Source: Bacillota bacterium
Lineage (GTDB): Bacteria; Bacillota; Clostridia; TANB77; CAG-465
DNA: 64,000 nucleotides
Direction: 5' to 3'
Assembly: GCA_023460515.1 (NCBI GenBank)
Contig: JAEWPS010000016.1
Span: forward strand, 1 to 64,000
Part shown: positions 9,476-19,601 of the stretch, in pieces
Layout: every line of letters begins with the position of its first letter
Position numbering within the stretch: position 1 is the stretch's first letter
The notes under the pieces: generated by a model
Database searches by the model: none
What the model saw: the letters and a program-made list of their open reading frames with translations, nothing else
What the model was told of the DNA's origin: nothing
Position numbers and translations under genes: made by a program

Positions 9476-10309
9476 TTAAATATTTTCGATACATTTAAGT
9501 ATCATATTGTCTATAACTATATCATAATTTCCGTTATATTTCAATCTTTCTTTTCCCTTTTCAATTATTTCTGTACATAAATACTTGTTACTACTAAAAA
9601 GTACATGTTGTAAATAATCTAGCGTATGTTTTTTTGTAAAGTCAATGCCTTCAGATTCTTTCAAACATTTTATAACATCTTTTTCAACTATACTTTTAAA
9701 TAATTCATTTATTTTATTTAGTTCATCAGTAAGCTTTTCATTTATTATTTCTAACATAAATCCGATAGAACCATCTGCAAATTCTATAATGTTTTTATCT
9801 AAATTAGTATCAAAATTCTCACTCATATATTTATCTACTATTTCGGTACTTAATTTATTAAAGTTAATTTTGTATACTCTAGAAATAACTGTTGGAAGAA
9901 GATTTGAACTACTCGAAGCTATTAATATTATAATAGCATGTCTTGGCGGCTCTTCTAATGTTTTTAAAAGTGCATTTTGTGAAGCGTCATTCAAATACTC
10001 AGCACCATCAATTATATATACTTTCTTATCTCCAGTAGCCGGCGAAACATATATATCATTAACTATATTATCTCTAATTTGTTCTACCAATATATTTTTC
10101 TTATCTTCTTTTTTACAAATGTATTTATAGTCTGGACAACTATTTAAATTATTAACATTAAGAATTGCTTTAGCAAATTCTTTTGCAACTAATAATTTAC
10201 CAATTCCTGAAGGTCCTGCAAACAAATAAGAATGTGAAACTTTACCTTGTGAAATACAATCTTTTAATATATTTTTCTCATTATCATGCCCCAATATATT
10301 TTCAAACAT
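9476..10309 (-). CDS. holB: DNA polymerase III delta' subunit
   Basis: 277 aa, clamp-loader AAA+ subunit. Walker A-like AGPSGIGKLLVAKEFA is near residue 32 and LLKTLEEPP (the sensor/SRC-like region) near residue 115. The zinc-binding cysteines of longer homologues are reduced to two (CPDYKYIC). It loads the beta clamp at the replication fork. Sits between lepB and ricT in one operon. Confidence 0.92.
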   Translation of the reverse strand: MFENILGHDNEKNILKDCISQGKVSHSYLFAGPSGIGKLLVAKEFAKAILNVNNLNSCPDYKYICKKEDKKNILVEQIRDNIVNDIYVSPATGDKKVYIIDGAEYLNDASQNALLKTLEEPPRHAIIILIASSSSNLLPTVISRVYKINFNKLSTEIVDKYMSENFDTNLDKNIIEFADGSIGFMLEIINEKLTDELNKINELFKSIVEKDVIKCLKESEGIDFTKKHTLDYLQHVLFSSNKYLCTEIIEKGKERLKYNGNYDIVIDNMILKCIENI

Positions 10310-10319
10310 TATTTAGCAC

Positions 10320-10979
10320 CTACTTTATTTCACCAATTTTATTAAGCGGCCATATACGTGAAATTACATAACCATCAATTTTAGATAATGGTATACATCC
10401 AAAAAACCTTGAATCCATACTTTGTAATCTATTGTCTCCCATTGCAAACACTGAGTCATCCGGTACAATAATATCTACATAGGCACCATTTCTACTTGTT
10501 GTGCCATCCTTTAAATATGATTCCTCTAATTTTTCATTATTTCTATATACTGTACCATCTTCATTTATTACTATGTGATCCCCAGCAATTCCAATAACAC
10601 GTTTTATATAACTTTTTTTATTTATTCCCATAAAATTATATGTAAAAGACTCTATTCCTAAATGTTCATCGTAATTTGCTATTGCTTCGTTTCCTTCTAA
10701 AACTTTACCAGGTTCTATTTCCGTTTTATTAACATTTGCAGAAGGTGCTATAAATGTTATAATATCTCCATGTTTTAACTCTTTTTTACCGAATACAGTT
10801 CTTTGTATTAATACCTTTTCACCTTCATTTGCTGTTGGTTTCATAGATATTTGTTTAACACCAGATATTGTACCTACAAAGTAATTTAATAGTAAATATA
10901 ATAAGTATGCTACAATAAAACAAAATGCCCATTCAATTATTTCTTTTTTGATTTTTTCTTTAGACCATTTTTTATCCAA
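10320..10979 (-). CDS. lepB: Signal peptidase I
   Basis: 219 aa membrane protease that removes signal peptides outside the membrane. One N-terminal transmembrane helix (about residues 11-35). Catalytic Ser sits in the motif SMKPT near residue 47, catalytic Lys in YIKRVIGIAGD near residue 130, and box E MGDNRLQSMDSR near residue 180. Co-transcribed with metG upstream. Confidence 0.95.
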   Translation of the reverse strand: MDKKWSKEKIKKEIIEWAFCFIVAYLLYLLLNYFVGTISGVKQISMKPTANEGEKVLIQRTVFGKKELKHGDIITFIAPSANVNKTEIEPGKVLEGNEAIANYDEHLGIESFTYNFMGINKKSYIKRVIGIAGDHIVINEDGTVYRNNEKLEESYLKDGTTSRNGAYVDIIVPDDSVFAMGDNRLQSMDSRFFGCIPLSKIDGYVISRIWPLNKIGEIK

Positions 10980-11000
10980 TTTAACAATCTCCCTCTTTAA

Positions 11001-12962
11001 TTAGTGAATATTTTCTCCGTTTGCAATATCCCCGTCTAAAGTAAGTAGTTTTACAACATCCTTATCTCCTGCAGCAAGTAACATTCCATTAGATTCTACT
11101 CCTCTTAATTTTACTGGTTTCAAATTAGCTACTACAACTATTTTTTTATTAATTAATTCTTCTTCTTTGTAATATGGTACAATTCCAGATACTATAGTTC
11201 TTGTCTCAGTTCCTAAATCCACAGTTAACTTATATAATTTGTCAGATTTTTCAACCCTTTCAACTGTTTTTATTTGTCCAACTTTTAAACTAACTTTATC
11301 TAAATCATCAATTGTGATATATCCCTTTTCATTAACTTCTTCTACTTTTTCTTCTTTTATCTGTTTTACTTCTTTGTTTTCTTCCATTTTAACTTCTTCT
11401 TCCTTTAATATTAAATTTTTATCTATTCTTGGAAATAAATTTTCAGTTTTCTTACATACTGTACCATTTGGGATTTGTCCAAACTCTTGTATATCTTCCC
11501 AACTGTTTTTTAACTTTAAGCATCCAATTTGACCAATTATTTTATTAGGAATTGTGACCATAAATGGTTTCAACATTACTGATACAACTCTTACACTTTC
11601 AGCTAATACATATAGAACTTTATTCAATCTTTCTTTTAAATCTTCATCTTTTGCTAATTTCCATGGCTCATTTAAATCTATATATTTATTAGAATAACTA
11701 ACGATTTCCATTACTTTATCTAACGCAATATCTGGTCTTAAACTATCCATATTTATTTTATAATCATTCATGTTATACTTAATTAGATTTAAAATAGATA
11801 CATCTGATTCAGTATTTTCTAAATTTAAAAATGCATCTTTAGATAATACTCCATTATTATATTTTTCAGTCATTGCAACTACTCTACTAACTAAGTTTCC
11901 TAAATCATTTGAAAGATCAGAGTTAATTTTTTGTATATACATTTCTTCATCAAAATTACCATCTGTTCCAAGTTTAACTTCCTTCAGCAAGTAATATCTA
12001 AGAGCATCTACACTTGAATACTTTATATATTCTCTTGGATCTTTATAATTACCTAAAGATTTAGATATTTTCTTTCCATCAACTATAAGCCATCCATGCC
12101 CAAAAATCTTTTTAGGTAGTGGCAAATCTAAAGCCATTAATAACGCTGGCCATATTATGCTGTGAAAACGTGTTATTTCCTTGCCAACCAAATGCAAATC
12201 TGCTGGCCAAAACTTTCTCATTAAGCTATCGTCTTCACTTAGGTATCCAAGCGCAGAAATATAGTTAGATAAAGCATCAATCCATACATATACAATATGT
12301 TTATTATCAAAAGGAACTTCAATTCCCCATTTAAACGTTGTTCTTGATACACATAAATCTTCTAAACCTTTATCTATAAAACTAGAAAACATCTCGTTTT
12401 TACGTGATTCAGGTTCCAAAAATAATGGATTTTCTTCAAAAAACTTTTTAAGTCTATCCTGATATTTAGACAATTTAAAGAAATAACTTTCTTCTTTTAC
12501 TACTTCAACATCTCTACCACAATCTGGACATTTTCCATCAACTAATTGAGATTCTGTAAAAAAAGATTCACATGGCGTACAATACTTTCCTTCATATTCG
12601 CTCTTATATATATCTCCTTGATTATATAATTTTTCAAATATTTTCTGTACACACTTTTTATGATCTTCATCTGTTGTACGTATAAATCTGTCATATGATA
12701 TATCTAAAGTTTTCCACAATTCTTTAGAATTTTTTACTATTCCATCAACATAATCCTTAGGCGCCATGTCTAAATCTTTTGCTTTTCTCTCTATTTTTTG
12801 TCCGTGTTCATCTGTTCCAGTTAAAAAAAACACATCTTTTCCTATCAATCTATTATATCTTGCTATAACATCGGCCACAACCGTACAATAACAGTGCCCA
12901 ACATGAAAATTTCCACTAGGATAATATATCGGTGTAGTTATATAAAATTTATTATTTTGCAT
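11001..12962 (-). CDS. metG: Methionyl-tRNA synthetase with C-terminal tRNA-binding domain
   Basis: 653 aa. Class I motifs: PSGNFHVGHCY (HIGH) near residue 15 and KKISKSLGN (KMSKS) near residue 298. Zinc knuckle cysteines occur near 127-148 (CTPC, CPDC). The C-terminal 110 residues are the EMAP/Arc1-type tRNA-binding domain (LDKVSLKVGQI... SNGMLLAAGD), joined by a charged linker. First gene of the operon running to the ferredoxin. Confidence 0.97.
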   Translation of the reverse strand: MQNNKFYITTPIYYPSGNFHVGHCYCTVVADVIARYNRLIGKDVFFLTGTDEHGQKIERKAKDLDMAPKDYVDGIVKNSKELWKTLDISYDRFIRTTDEDHKKCVQKIFEKLYNQGDIYKSEYEGKYCTPCESFFTESQLVDGKCPDCGRDVEVVKEESYFFKLSKYQDRLKKFFEENPLFLEPESRKNEMFSSFIDKGLEDLCVSRTTFKWGIEVPFDNKHIVYVWIDALSNYISALGYLSEDDSLMRKFWPADLHLVGKEITRFHSIIWPALLMALDLPLPKKIFGHGWLIVDGKKISKSLGNYKDPREYIKYSSVDALRYYLLKEVKLGTDGNFDEEMYIQKINSDLSNDLGNLVSRVVAMTEKYNNGVLSKDAFLNLENTESDVSILNLIKYNMNDYKINMDSLRPDIALDKVMEIVSYSNKYIDLNEPWKLAKDEDLKERLNKVLYVLAESVRVVSVMLKPFMVTIPNKIIGQIGCLKLKNSWEDIQEFGQIPNGTVCKKTENLFPRIDKNLILKEEEVKMEENKEVKQIKEEKVEEVNEKGYITIDDLDKVSLKVGQIKTVERVEKSDKLYKLTVDLGTETRTIVSGIVPYYKEEELINKKIVVVANLKPVKLRGVESNGMLLAAGDKDVVKLLTLDGDIANGENIH

Positions 12963-13073
12963 AATTTTTCTCCTACTTTCAAATATTTATATTATACCAT
13001 AGAATATAATATATTACAATAAAATTACAGTAACATATTATAAATTTAAATAAAAACAATTATATATATGAAA

Positions 13074-13108
13074 CAACTAAACAGAAAATACATTATCCTG
13101 TTTAGTTG
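13074..13108 (-). terminator. Hairpin after the acpS operon
   Basis: 11-bp stem CAACTAAACAG/CTGTTTAGTTG immediately beyond the stop at 13114. The T-run is weak. Confidence 0.6.
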
Positions 13109-13113
13109 CAATT

Positions 13114-13542
13114 TTAAAGAATAAAATATGATGAACTAAATATTACTGTTGCTGTAAATCCAGCTGCACCTACAAAGTTTCCACACATAATCCCTTTTCC
13201 TATATATTTTAACATATTACCTTTTTTTATACAAAATAAAGCTATTACAAACAATGTTATAAACAACATCACTGCATAAAACAGTATAATATAGTTTCTA
13301 ATATTAACTTGACTTTTTAATGATGATGTTATTGTATCTTTAAATACGTTTAGTTCACCACTTAAGTTAGCATTTTGTATTTTTTCTACTGCTATAGAAT
13401 ATTCACTATTTGTTTTTGATAGTTCATTGTTTATACCTATTGTACTAACAATATTAGGATATATTATTAAAATTGGTATTAAATACATTATTAAAATAGC
13501 CAAAGTGTATCCTACAGAAAATATTATTAATTTCTTATTCAT
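13114..13542 (-). CDS. Three-span membrane protein, unknown
   Basis: 142 aa with hydrophobic helices at about residues 5-30, 82-106 and 118-142. An extracytoplasmic polar loop (about 31-80) lies between the first two. It begins 1 bp after the acpS stop region and so belongs to that operon. Family not recognised. Confidence 0.6.
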   Translation of the reverse strand: MNKKLIIFSVGYTLAILIMYLIPILIIYPNIVSTIGINNELSKTNSEYSIAVEKIQNANLSGELNVFKDTITSSLKSQVNIRNYIILFYAVMLFITLFVIALFCIKKGNMLKYIGKGIMCGNFVGAAGFTATVIFSSSYFIL

Positions 13543-13543
13543 A

Positions 13544-13936
13544 TTATAACCTCTTTAAAGAAACTATACACATAGCAATTGCTGTTTCTTTTACATGTGA
13601 TATACTTATATCTATATCATAATTAGCGATTAATTTATTTACTTTACTATCTAATATATTAACTTTAGGTCTTCTTTTGAAATCCTCAACATTCTCTACT
13701 TCAATATTATTAAATTCAATTGTTACATTATTATCTATTAATATCTTAGATATTGCCTTATATATTGCCTCTTTTGCCGCATATCTTCCAGCATATCTTT
13801 GGTATTTGGTATCACTTGTAATTTTATCTATATCTTGAATTTCTTTTTCAGTAAAAACCTTGTATTTAAACATTTCATTTTTCTCGATAGCTTCTTTAAT
13901 TCTTTCAACTTCAATTATATCTGTTCCACAATACAT
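13544..13936 (-). CDS. acpS: Holo-[acyl-carrier-protein] synthase
   Basis: 130 aa. Transfers 4'-phosphopantetheine from CoA to acyl carrier protein. Conserved metal/substrate motifs GTDIIEVERI at residues 4-13 and RYAAKEAIYKAI near residue 52, with ISHVKETAIAMC near the end. The ATG shares one base with the stop of the upstream gene (TAATG), so translation is coupled. Confidence 0.93.
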   Translation of the reverse strand: MYCGTDIIEVERIKEAIEKNEMFKYKVFTEKEIQDIDKITSDTKYQRYAGRYAAKEAIYKAISKILIDNNVTIEFNNIEVENVEDFKRRPKVNILDSKVNKLIANYDIDISISHVKETAIAMCIVSLKRL

Positions 13937-15321
13937 TAAATACTACCCCCAAGGTGTCTTTCTAATTTATGTTTTATCCACCTCACTATTATAAATGTTG
14001 GATAACTAAGAGCAACTATAACCATTGAATAAATTAAAAATGGTTCAACCCATGTTCTTTCTAAAGAGTACATCTGTGATAGAATCTGCAATCCAGAAAA
14101 TATCAAACTCGCAGTGTACATTATAATCAAAATTATATTAATTTTACCTTGACCAGAAGTTACGACAGTATTGTAATACTCTACATACTCTTTATGAACT
14201 TCGTCATATAGTTCAGATAATTCAAAAGCACTTTGCCACCTTTTCCAAATATCCATACCGTGTTCAGAATTTGTTATCTGACTAAACCAACTAAAATGTG
14301 TAAATTTAGTTAATTCATTATTTAATTTTGGTATCATTGTTTTATCTCTTTTTAATAAATTCTGTAAAAAATTTATTAAAGACATTCTTTGGTAAAACGC
14401 AAGTAATAACATATATAAATAATCTTTTTCAAAACTATGTGGCATTTTAGTAATGTTGTATTTTTCCTTTTCAGAAACAAGAACAACACCACTTTCTCTA
14501 GAAAACCCAAACATAGAATATTTCCATCTTGAATATGTATTTTCTTCTAACTTCTTACAATGATTATTAAATATAGCACTACTTTTACTATCTGTTACAT
14601 ACTGAAATTTATAAAAATCATTCTTTAGATTTTCAAAATTAGTATTCTCATTCCAGTCTTCTTTGTCTAAGCAAACATACGAATATGTAAACATTTTATC
14701 ATAATAAATTTTATTTAAATCATTACTTTCAAATCCTGAAATAATTGATTTAATAAATATAGTGATATCATGTATGTTATCTATTCCTTTTGCCTTTATA
14801 TTTAGTTTATCTTTACTATCGTTTCTTGGTGATACACCTCTAAATATACTATTGAAATCTAAAATTTTATCAAAATCTATATTCTCATTATCATCTTCAA
14901 CTTCAGTTTTAATATCTAAAAAACATACTCCTGGTTCAAAACATATAACCTTTATACTTATAATATTAAAGTCTATAATACCATATCTTTTCTTACTTAC
15001 AGTACCAACTTTAATATTATCTAGGTTAAAATCAAATGTAACACAAGAAGATCTTTTTAAAATATTAGCTTTTTTAGGATTAGCCATAGACTTATATTTT
15101 TTAATAAAATCATTACTCCAAAAAAGTGTAGGAAACAAAAATTTCCTCATATATGGAAGAAAAAAATTATATGCCTCTTCATCCTCTCTAATCTCATGTA
15201 TCTTTAATTTCCAATTTTTGTCCTGCTCTAACAAGTTATTTATAAAACTAGAATATTTATCTTTTTCAATTATAAAAGGATATATAAAATGTGTGTATTG
15301 ATATTTAGCACTTAGTGACAT
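13936..15321 (-). CDS. Large hypothetical protein with C-terminal membrane anchor
   Basis: 461 aa if started at 15321. An in-frame ATG lies 18 bp upstream, but the strong ribosome site AGGGGGG falls between the two ATGs, so the second is preferred. Residues 1-385 are soluble and mostly helical/mixed. Two transmembrane helices near 390-450 and a basic tail (RWIKHKLERHL) end the protein. The architecture is loosely reminiscent of CorA-like channels but no GMN motif is visible, so no function is assigned. Upstream of acpS in one operon. Confidence 0.65.
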   Translation of the reverse strand: MSLSAKYQYTHFIYPFIIEKDKYSSFINNLLEQDKNWKLKIHEIREDEEAYNFFLPYMRKFLFPTLFWSNDFIKKYKSMANPKKANILKRSSCVTFDFNLDNIKVGTVSKKRYGIIDFNIISIKVICFEPGVCFLDIKTEVEDDNENIDFDKILDFNSIFRGVSPRNDSKDKLNIKAKGIDNIHDITIFIKSIISGFESNDLNKIYYDKMFTYSYVCLDKEDWNENTNFENLKNDFYKFQYVTDSKSSAIFNNHCKKLEENTYSRWKYSMFGFSRESGVVLVSEKEKYNITKMPHSFEKDYLYMLLLAFYQRMSLINFLQNLLKRDKTMIPKLNNELTKFTHFSWFSQITNSEHGMDIWKRWQSAFELSELYDEVHKEYVEYYNTVVTSGQGKINIILIIMYTASLIFSGLQILSQMYSLERTWVEPFLIYSMVIVALSYPTFIIVRWIKHKLERHLGGSI

Positions 15322-15402
15322 AAAATCCCCCCTATACATATAATAATTCTATAATGTTTTTAAAAAAATGTCAATAATTTTTATAATATTTATATAAAAC
15401 TA

Positions 15403-15431
15403 TTGATTTTTAACTTTTTCAATGCTATAAT
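15403..15431 (+). promoter_or_regulatory. tRNA-Pro promoter
   Basis: TTGATT (15403-15408), 17-nt spacer, TATAAT (15426-15431), 18 bp before the tRNA. Confidence 0.75.
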
Positions 15432-15448
15432 ATTTAGGTATTATATTT

Positions 15449-15524
15449 CGGGGTGTAGCGCAATTGGTAGCGTACGTGGTTTGGGACCATGGGGTTGCAG
15501 GTTCAAGTCCTGTCACTCCGACCA
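15449..15524 (+). tRNA. tRNA-Pro (UGG)
   Basis: Complete cloverleaf. Acceptor CGGGGTG pairs with CACTCCG, the anticodon loop TTTGGGA gives anticodon TGG, the T-arm is CAGGTTCAAGTCCTG, and the CCA is encoded. Position 1 is C, as usual for tRNA-Pro. Its 3' half is the integration target duplicated at 19602. Confidence 0.96.
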
Positions 15525-15525
15525 T
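15487..15525 (+). repeat. attL-like repeat (inside tRNA-Pro)
   Basis: 39 bp from the anticodon stem to one base past the CCA; identical to 19602-19640. Confidence 0.85.
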
Positions 15526-15529
15526 ATTA

Positions 15530-15550
15530 GAGGCTTTTAGCCTCTTTTTT
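15530..15550 (+). terminator. tRNA-Pro terminator
   Basis: GAGGC-TTTTA-GCCTC followed by TTTTTT. A diverged copy follows the att duplication at 19645. Confidence 0.8.
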
Positions 15551-15648
15551 GATGTCAAATTAACATAAAAGAGTTGAAACAAAGCCATTTAAGGCAATTG
15601 TTCCAACTCTTATTTTTTATTGATATATCAGCGTTTGTAACTGTTTTT

Positions 15649-15703
15649 GTTTTCATAGAAACTGTCGTTTCCACCCGGGTAACTGTATTATAACTGTCAA
15701 ACA
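15649..15703. repeat. End-relic repeat, copy 1
   Basis: Diverged copy of a 55-bp unit (consensus elements TTTTCATAG and GTAACTGTA-N2-TAACTGTCAAA). It lies in the 328-bp gene-free gap after tRNA-Pro, which also has a hairpin (GAGTTG...CAACTC, 15572-15611) and nothing else recognisable. Confidence 0.65.
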
Positions 15704-15852
15704 ACTGTATTTTTAAGTATTTTTAACGATAAAACGTTGATATATAAAGGTTTGTTAAAGTGGTGAACCTGCGAGCAATGTGTCCAAAACCACATTTTTA
15801 AATCATTCAAAAAGTTTGGTTGAAAGTGATAATTGTTTACAGATTACATTTT

Positions 15853-17038
15853 CTATTCTTTATATTCTTCATATCCACATGAATTCCAAATGCTATCTAA
15901 TAATGGCTTTACATTATCTATATTTAATAATTCTAATTTTTCTATTTCAATATCTGGTAAAAATAATATTCTTCTATCTATAATATTTAAAACATCTAAC
16001 CAATCTTTAGTTGGAATAGTGTACCCTTGGGCATTAACTATTATACCAGTAATAATGATAGAATTATTAGAATCTATTTTAGAATAGTATTTAAATAAAT
16101 CATTTATGCATTTTTCAACTGCTGCATACAAACTTCGTGAACGTATTAATTTTAACTTTATGACTGGTTGTCTATTAGTTGTCTCAAAATTTGGTTCGAA
16201 ACAATTATTACTAATATATTCTACTATACCATTAGTTTTAAATCTTGCAATATAAGAATGTGCATAAAGATTTTCCTTCTTACTTTCAATATATTTAAGA
16301 TTAACATTATCGATATTCAAAACCGCATTGTAAGTTCGTTCAAAAGCACTTACCTCACTATTCTTTATTTCTTTTTTTATTTCTTTTACAGTATATTTGT
16401 TGTCATCCTCAAAACAATCACTCGGTAATGCTATTAAACATAAAGTAGGTAATTTTTCATTCAACTCATTCATTTCATCTTCCAATATCGATTCTGCTAA
16501 TGCTTTTTTATATTGTTTTACCTTTTCTTTTAAACTAATAGTTGAATTGAAGGCATCCCTCAATTCATTTACATCCATAGGATATTTGCCCTTAGTATTT
16601 CTTTTATAAAATTGATTATGACCGTTTAAACTCGATTCTATGAGGAAGTTGTTTACTCTTATATATCCTGATTATTAATATACACATTTTTTCAGATAAT
16701 CTTAGAAATTTATACTCTTTATTAGTTATTCTAGGTTTTATAGAATCTCTTAATATATCTTCTATTCTCCTGATTAACTCGTCCTCCGTTTTATATTCTA
16801 TTCCATCCATAGCTACTGGTACTTTTTCTTCACTACTTTCCTCTACTCCAAATATAATGTCCCCATCATTTGTATTTGCAAAAGAAGATATATCCGCTAA
16901 AAACTCTTTTTTTTCCCCATCCGAATTTATGTCTAATTGTTTTTTATACTCTAATTTTTTATTCTCCACAACACCATTATCTATTAATAGCTTAATATCA
17001 TCTATGGTAATATCTTCTATTTTTTTATTTATCATAAT
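15853..17038 (-). CDS. AlbA_2/Schlafen-type ATP-binding protein, read through a +1 shift at CGG
   Basis: The N-terminal part (start ATG 17038 after GGGAGGAATT) is a typical Schlafen AlbA_2 domain: E-x-KKLEYK near residue 25, ADISSFANTNDGDIIFGV near 45. Frame 0 stops two codons after a CGG at 16622-16624. Skipping the C and reading GGT restores the family continuation FYKRNTKGKYPMDVNELR and then 240 more residues, giving 394 aa, the usual length for these proteins. Members are often found in defence and mobile loci; activity unknown. An upstream ATG at 17119 would overlap the previous gene and is rejected. Confidence 0.8.
16622..16624 (-). other. Recoding site 1: AAA-CGG-T, +1
   Basis: Frame 0 reads AAA CGG TCA TAA. 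The homologous continuation reads AAA (C) GGT CAT AAT CAA. Confidence 0.8.
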
Positions 17039-17087
17039 TCCTCCCTTAACACTGGATTTTATAGTTAAAAGTAATAATACATTTGAA

Positions 17088-17867
17088 TTATTTGCATTTT
17101 TCTTTATATATGAACTCAATTTTCATTTCATATCTATCAATCTTATCTTTTTCATCAATTTGGAAATAATCAATCATTATTTTAATTGTCCTCAATAAAA
17201 AATCACTTATTGTGCATAATGTTAAATATATATCATTACATTTTGGTGCTATATTAATTCCATCAGTATTACCATCATACTTTTTATTAATATTCTTTTC
17301 CATTGTATTTAAATCTATATGAACATTGTATGAAAACATTTTATATACAGTTGTATACAGTTCTTCCATTCCAGCTAATTCCGCCCACCTTTTCGTTGAT
17401 GTCTTTTTGGCTTTCTCAAGAACCTCTATGTCTATAACGGATTTTTTCAAATATTTTAATCTATTTGGTTCTTTTATATTTTTAAGTATATTATTTTTCT
17501 CAAAATAATCATTTTCTATTAGTTTGTTAAAGTTTTCACTATCATTATTTATAGCTTGCATTACAAACAAATTTTCAAGAATTACTCTTCCTAAAGCATT
17601 TGCTTCATCTTCTAAACCCTTTTCTAATAACAATATTACCGCTTGGTAAGTTTTGTGTATTTTGCTGTAAAACAATGCATTATATACTCCTATAATATCG
17701 AGATTTTTTAAATTTATTTTATTATATAGTTCATATCCAAATTTGTTTATATCACAAGTCAAATCTAATACATCACTAAAATCATCTTTTATATTTTTAC
17801 TATATTTATTAATATTTTCACTTAAAAATCCTTGTTTATCTAATGATAAAAATTTCTCATTAATCAT
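17088..17867 (-). CDS. DUF5677-like helical protein
   Basis: 259 aa, all helical. It shows the pattern of DUF5677 proteins: a helix with YQAVILLLEKGLEDEANALGR (about residues 75-95), followed by E-N-L-F. This family often occurs beside defence genes, but its biochemistry is unknown. It lies directly upstream of the AlbA_2 gene in the island (50 bp gap when the AlbA_2 start is 17038), so the two are probably one operon. Confidence 0.65.
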   Translation of the reverse strand: MINEKFLSLDKQGFLSENINKYSKNIKDDFSDVLDLTCDINKFGYELYNKINLKNLDIIGVYNALFYSKIHKTYQAVILLLEKGLEDEANALGRVILENLFVMQAINNDSENFNKLIENDYFEKNNILKNIKEPNRLKYLKKSVIDIEVLEKAKKTSTKRWAELAGMEELYTTVYKMFSYNVHIDLNTMEKNINKKYDGNTDGINIAPKCNDIYLTLCTISDFLLRTIKIMIDYFQIDEKDKIDRYEMKIEFIYKEKCK

Positions 17868-17935
17868 AGTCTTCTCCTTTTATATTTATACAAATTATAC
17901 CATAATTATATAGAAAATACAATATATTTGCAAGA

Positions 17936-17991
17936 TAGTTTTCCACTGTATCCACCACGTCCATGGAGGTAACTGTATTGTAACTGTTAAA
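17936..17991. repeat. End-relic repeat, copy 2
   Basis: Best preserved copy together with copy 3: TTTTCCACTGTATCCACC, then GTAACTGTATTGTAACTGTTAAA. A hairpin follows at 18013-18050. Confidence 0.7.
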
Positions 17992-18012
17992 TTGTACATC
18001 TAGTAGAATTAA

Positions 18013-18060
18013 AGAACTATAAACGACGATTTTAAGCCATTTGTAGTTCTCTCTTTTTTT
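18013..18060 (+). terminator. Hairpin with T-run after relic copy 2
   Basis: AGAACTATAAA pairs with TTTGTAGTTCT, then CTCTTTTTTT. Copy 3 has an equivalent hairpin (TTTAAAGCCATTTATAGC region). Confidence 0.6.
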
Positions 18061-19286
18061 AATACTTAGTAACCCTATAATCTGTTACAGTACCATTAAA
18101 ATCTAAAAAATTCTGCATTATATCTTCTGTATATTCTTCATTTCTTTGACCTGACAACATAAATACAAAATCAATAAAATCACTAAACATAGTATATGCA
18201 TAGATATATTCATATCTATTATTTTCATTTCCATAAATCCTTTTATAATATTTAACTGTATTGCCATTTTTTAATACTAATTCTTTTTCTTCTGTTTTCT
18301 CGATTAAAGGAATTTTTTGATTATCAGCATATTTATACTCTGAATTAAAAAACCTCTGCGATGCATTTTTTGTGCCTCCACCAAGTTGTATATTTACAGT
18401 CGCATCTTCAGATGTTAAATTATAAGGTGAACCATATGTATACACTAAAGTATCTGTCAGCTTCTCTATATTTTTATCTTTATTTACATTTGAAATCGAA
18501 TTAATTCTACTTCTATATGAGAATATATCTACCATAATTTCATATTCTTCATTTACTCTGTAATCAAGAGATAATTTAACACTCTTTCCGGCTCCTTCAT
18601 CTGAAAAACCTGAATTAAAATTAAAATTATAATATCCATCTCTTGGTTTTGCTATATAATTTTCCAAATTATCTTCTTCAATATCATATGAAACTAGAAG
18701 TTCTTTATATGTATCATCCAATATACAGTTATTAGATACTATATCTATAGTAATATAAAATCCGTTTATATTTTCATAATATGCTTTATATTCTCTTCCA
18801 ATATTACTATTTATAGTACAGACATAAAATGTTTTCTCTTGTTTTAAGTTACTAAATTTATTTGCGTATCCGGATTACTTCTTCAAATTTATTATCTTTT
18901 ATATATTCTTTATTAAGCTTTTCAAAATCATTATAAAGTGTATACTCTATAATTACACTTTTATCTTCATCACCTACAGTATATGCTGTTGTTTTACCAT
19001 TTTCCCTATTTGTAGTATAACTCATAATTGAATCATCTCTTGTTTCATTATTTGTTATATATTCATTATAGTTATCAGGTACTTGTACTTTAAAAAAATA
19101 TGCTTTGCTATTATTAGCTGATAGATAATTTTCAAAGCTATGGGTAAGTTCCGTTTTTAGCGATGTAGTGGGTAAATTTTCATTTCCACTTGTGCTATTT
19201 AATTTAATTATAGTAAATACTATAGATATTATGATAATTAATGTTACGATAATTGTTATATACAATATTTTCATTTTTATTTTCAT
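18059..19286 (-). CDS. Membrane-anchored extracytoplasmic protein, read through a +1 shift at CGG
   Basis: Start ATG 19286; one N-terminal transmembrane helix (about residues 8-27), then a polar, Thr/Asn/Tyr-rich exported domain. Frame 0 ends after ...VIRIRK at 18858. Skipping the C of the CGG at 18870-18872 opens a continuous frame of 270 residues to 18059, 408 aa in all. The stretch between the two apparent reading frames (18722-18870) is open and coding-like in the shifted frame. No family recognised; the joined reading rests on continuity of coding character, not on a known homologue. Confidence 0.65.
18870..18872 (-). other. Recoding site 2: ATC-CGG-A, +1
   Basis: Frame 0 reads ATC CGG ATA CGC AAA TAA. 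The shifted frame reads ATC (C) GGA TAC GCA AAT AAA. Confidence 0.65.
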
Positions 19287-19465
19287 AGTTTACTCCTTAT
19301 TATCCATTATACTATATGTTTTTTGAAAATTTATTTAGATATGATCATTTGTTTTTCTTTAGACATTATTGCTTTTTGTTTTTTTACAAATTTTAACATT
19401 AATATTATATATCATTATTATATATAATGCAACTGTATTTAATATTTTTTACCTTTTTATTAAAA

Positions 19466-19521
19466 AGTTTTTCATAGTGTCCACACGTCTAGGGGTGGTA
19501 ACTGTAAAGTAACTGTCAAAC
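19466..19521. repeat. End-relic repeat, copy 3
   Basis: TTTTTCATAGTGTCCACAC, then GGTAACTGTAAAGTAACTGTC; 80 bp before the right-hand att copy. The gap 19287-19860 holds only this repeat, the att copy and a tRNA-terminator-like hairpin (19645-19668). Confidence 0.7.
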
Positions 19522-19601
19522 TATACTTTTAGTAGAAATAAAACAGTTACAAATAGCTATTTAAAGCCATTTATAGCTTGCATATTTTTATTAACGATGG
19601 G

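Noticed and set aside
15400..15588. Minus-strand frame containing GVTGLEPATPWSQTT
   Set aside because: It is the antisense translation of tRNA-Pro, a well-known spurious annotation.
16620..16630. TTTAAAC slippery heptamer at recoding site 1
   Set aside because: It is out of register for -1 slippage, and the needed shift is +1.
16622..19286. Treating the two island genes as simple pseudogenes
   Set aside because: Each has a single lesion of the same type as in ybeY and intact phage genes, and the remaining frames are clean.
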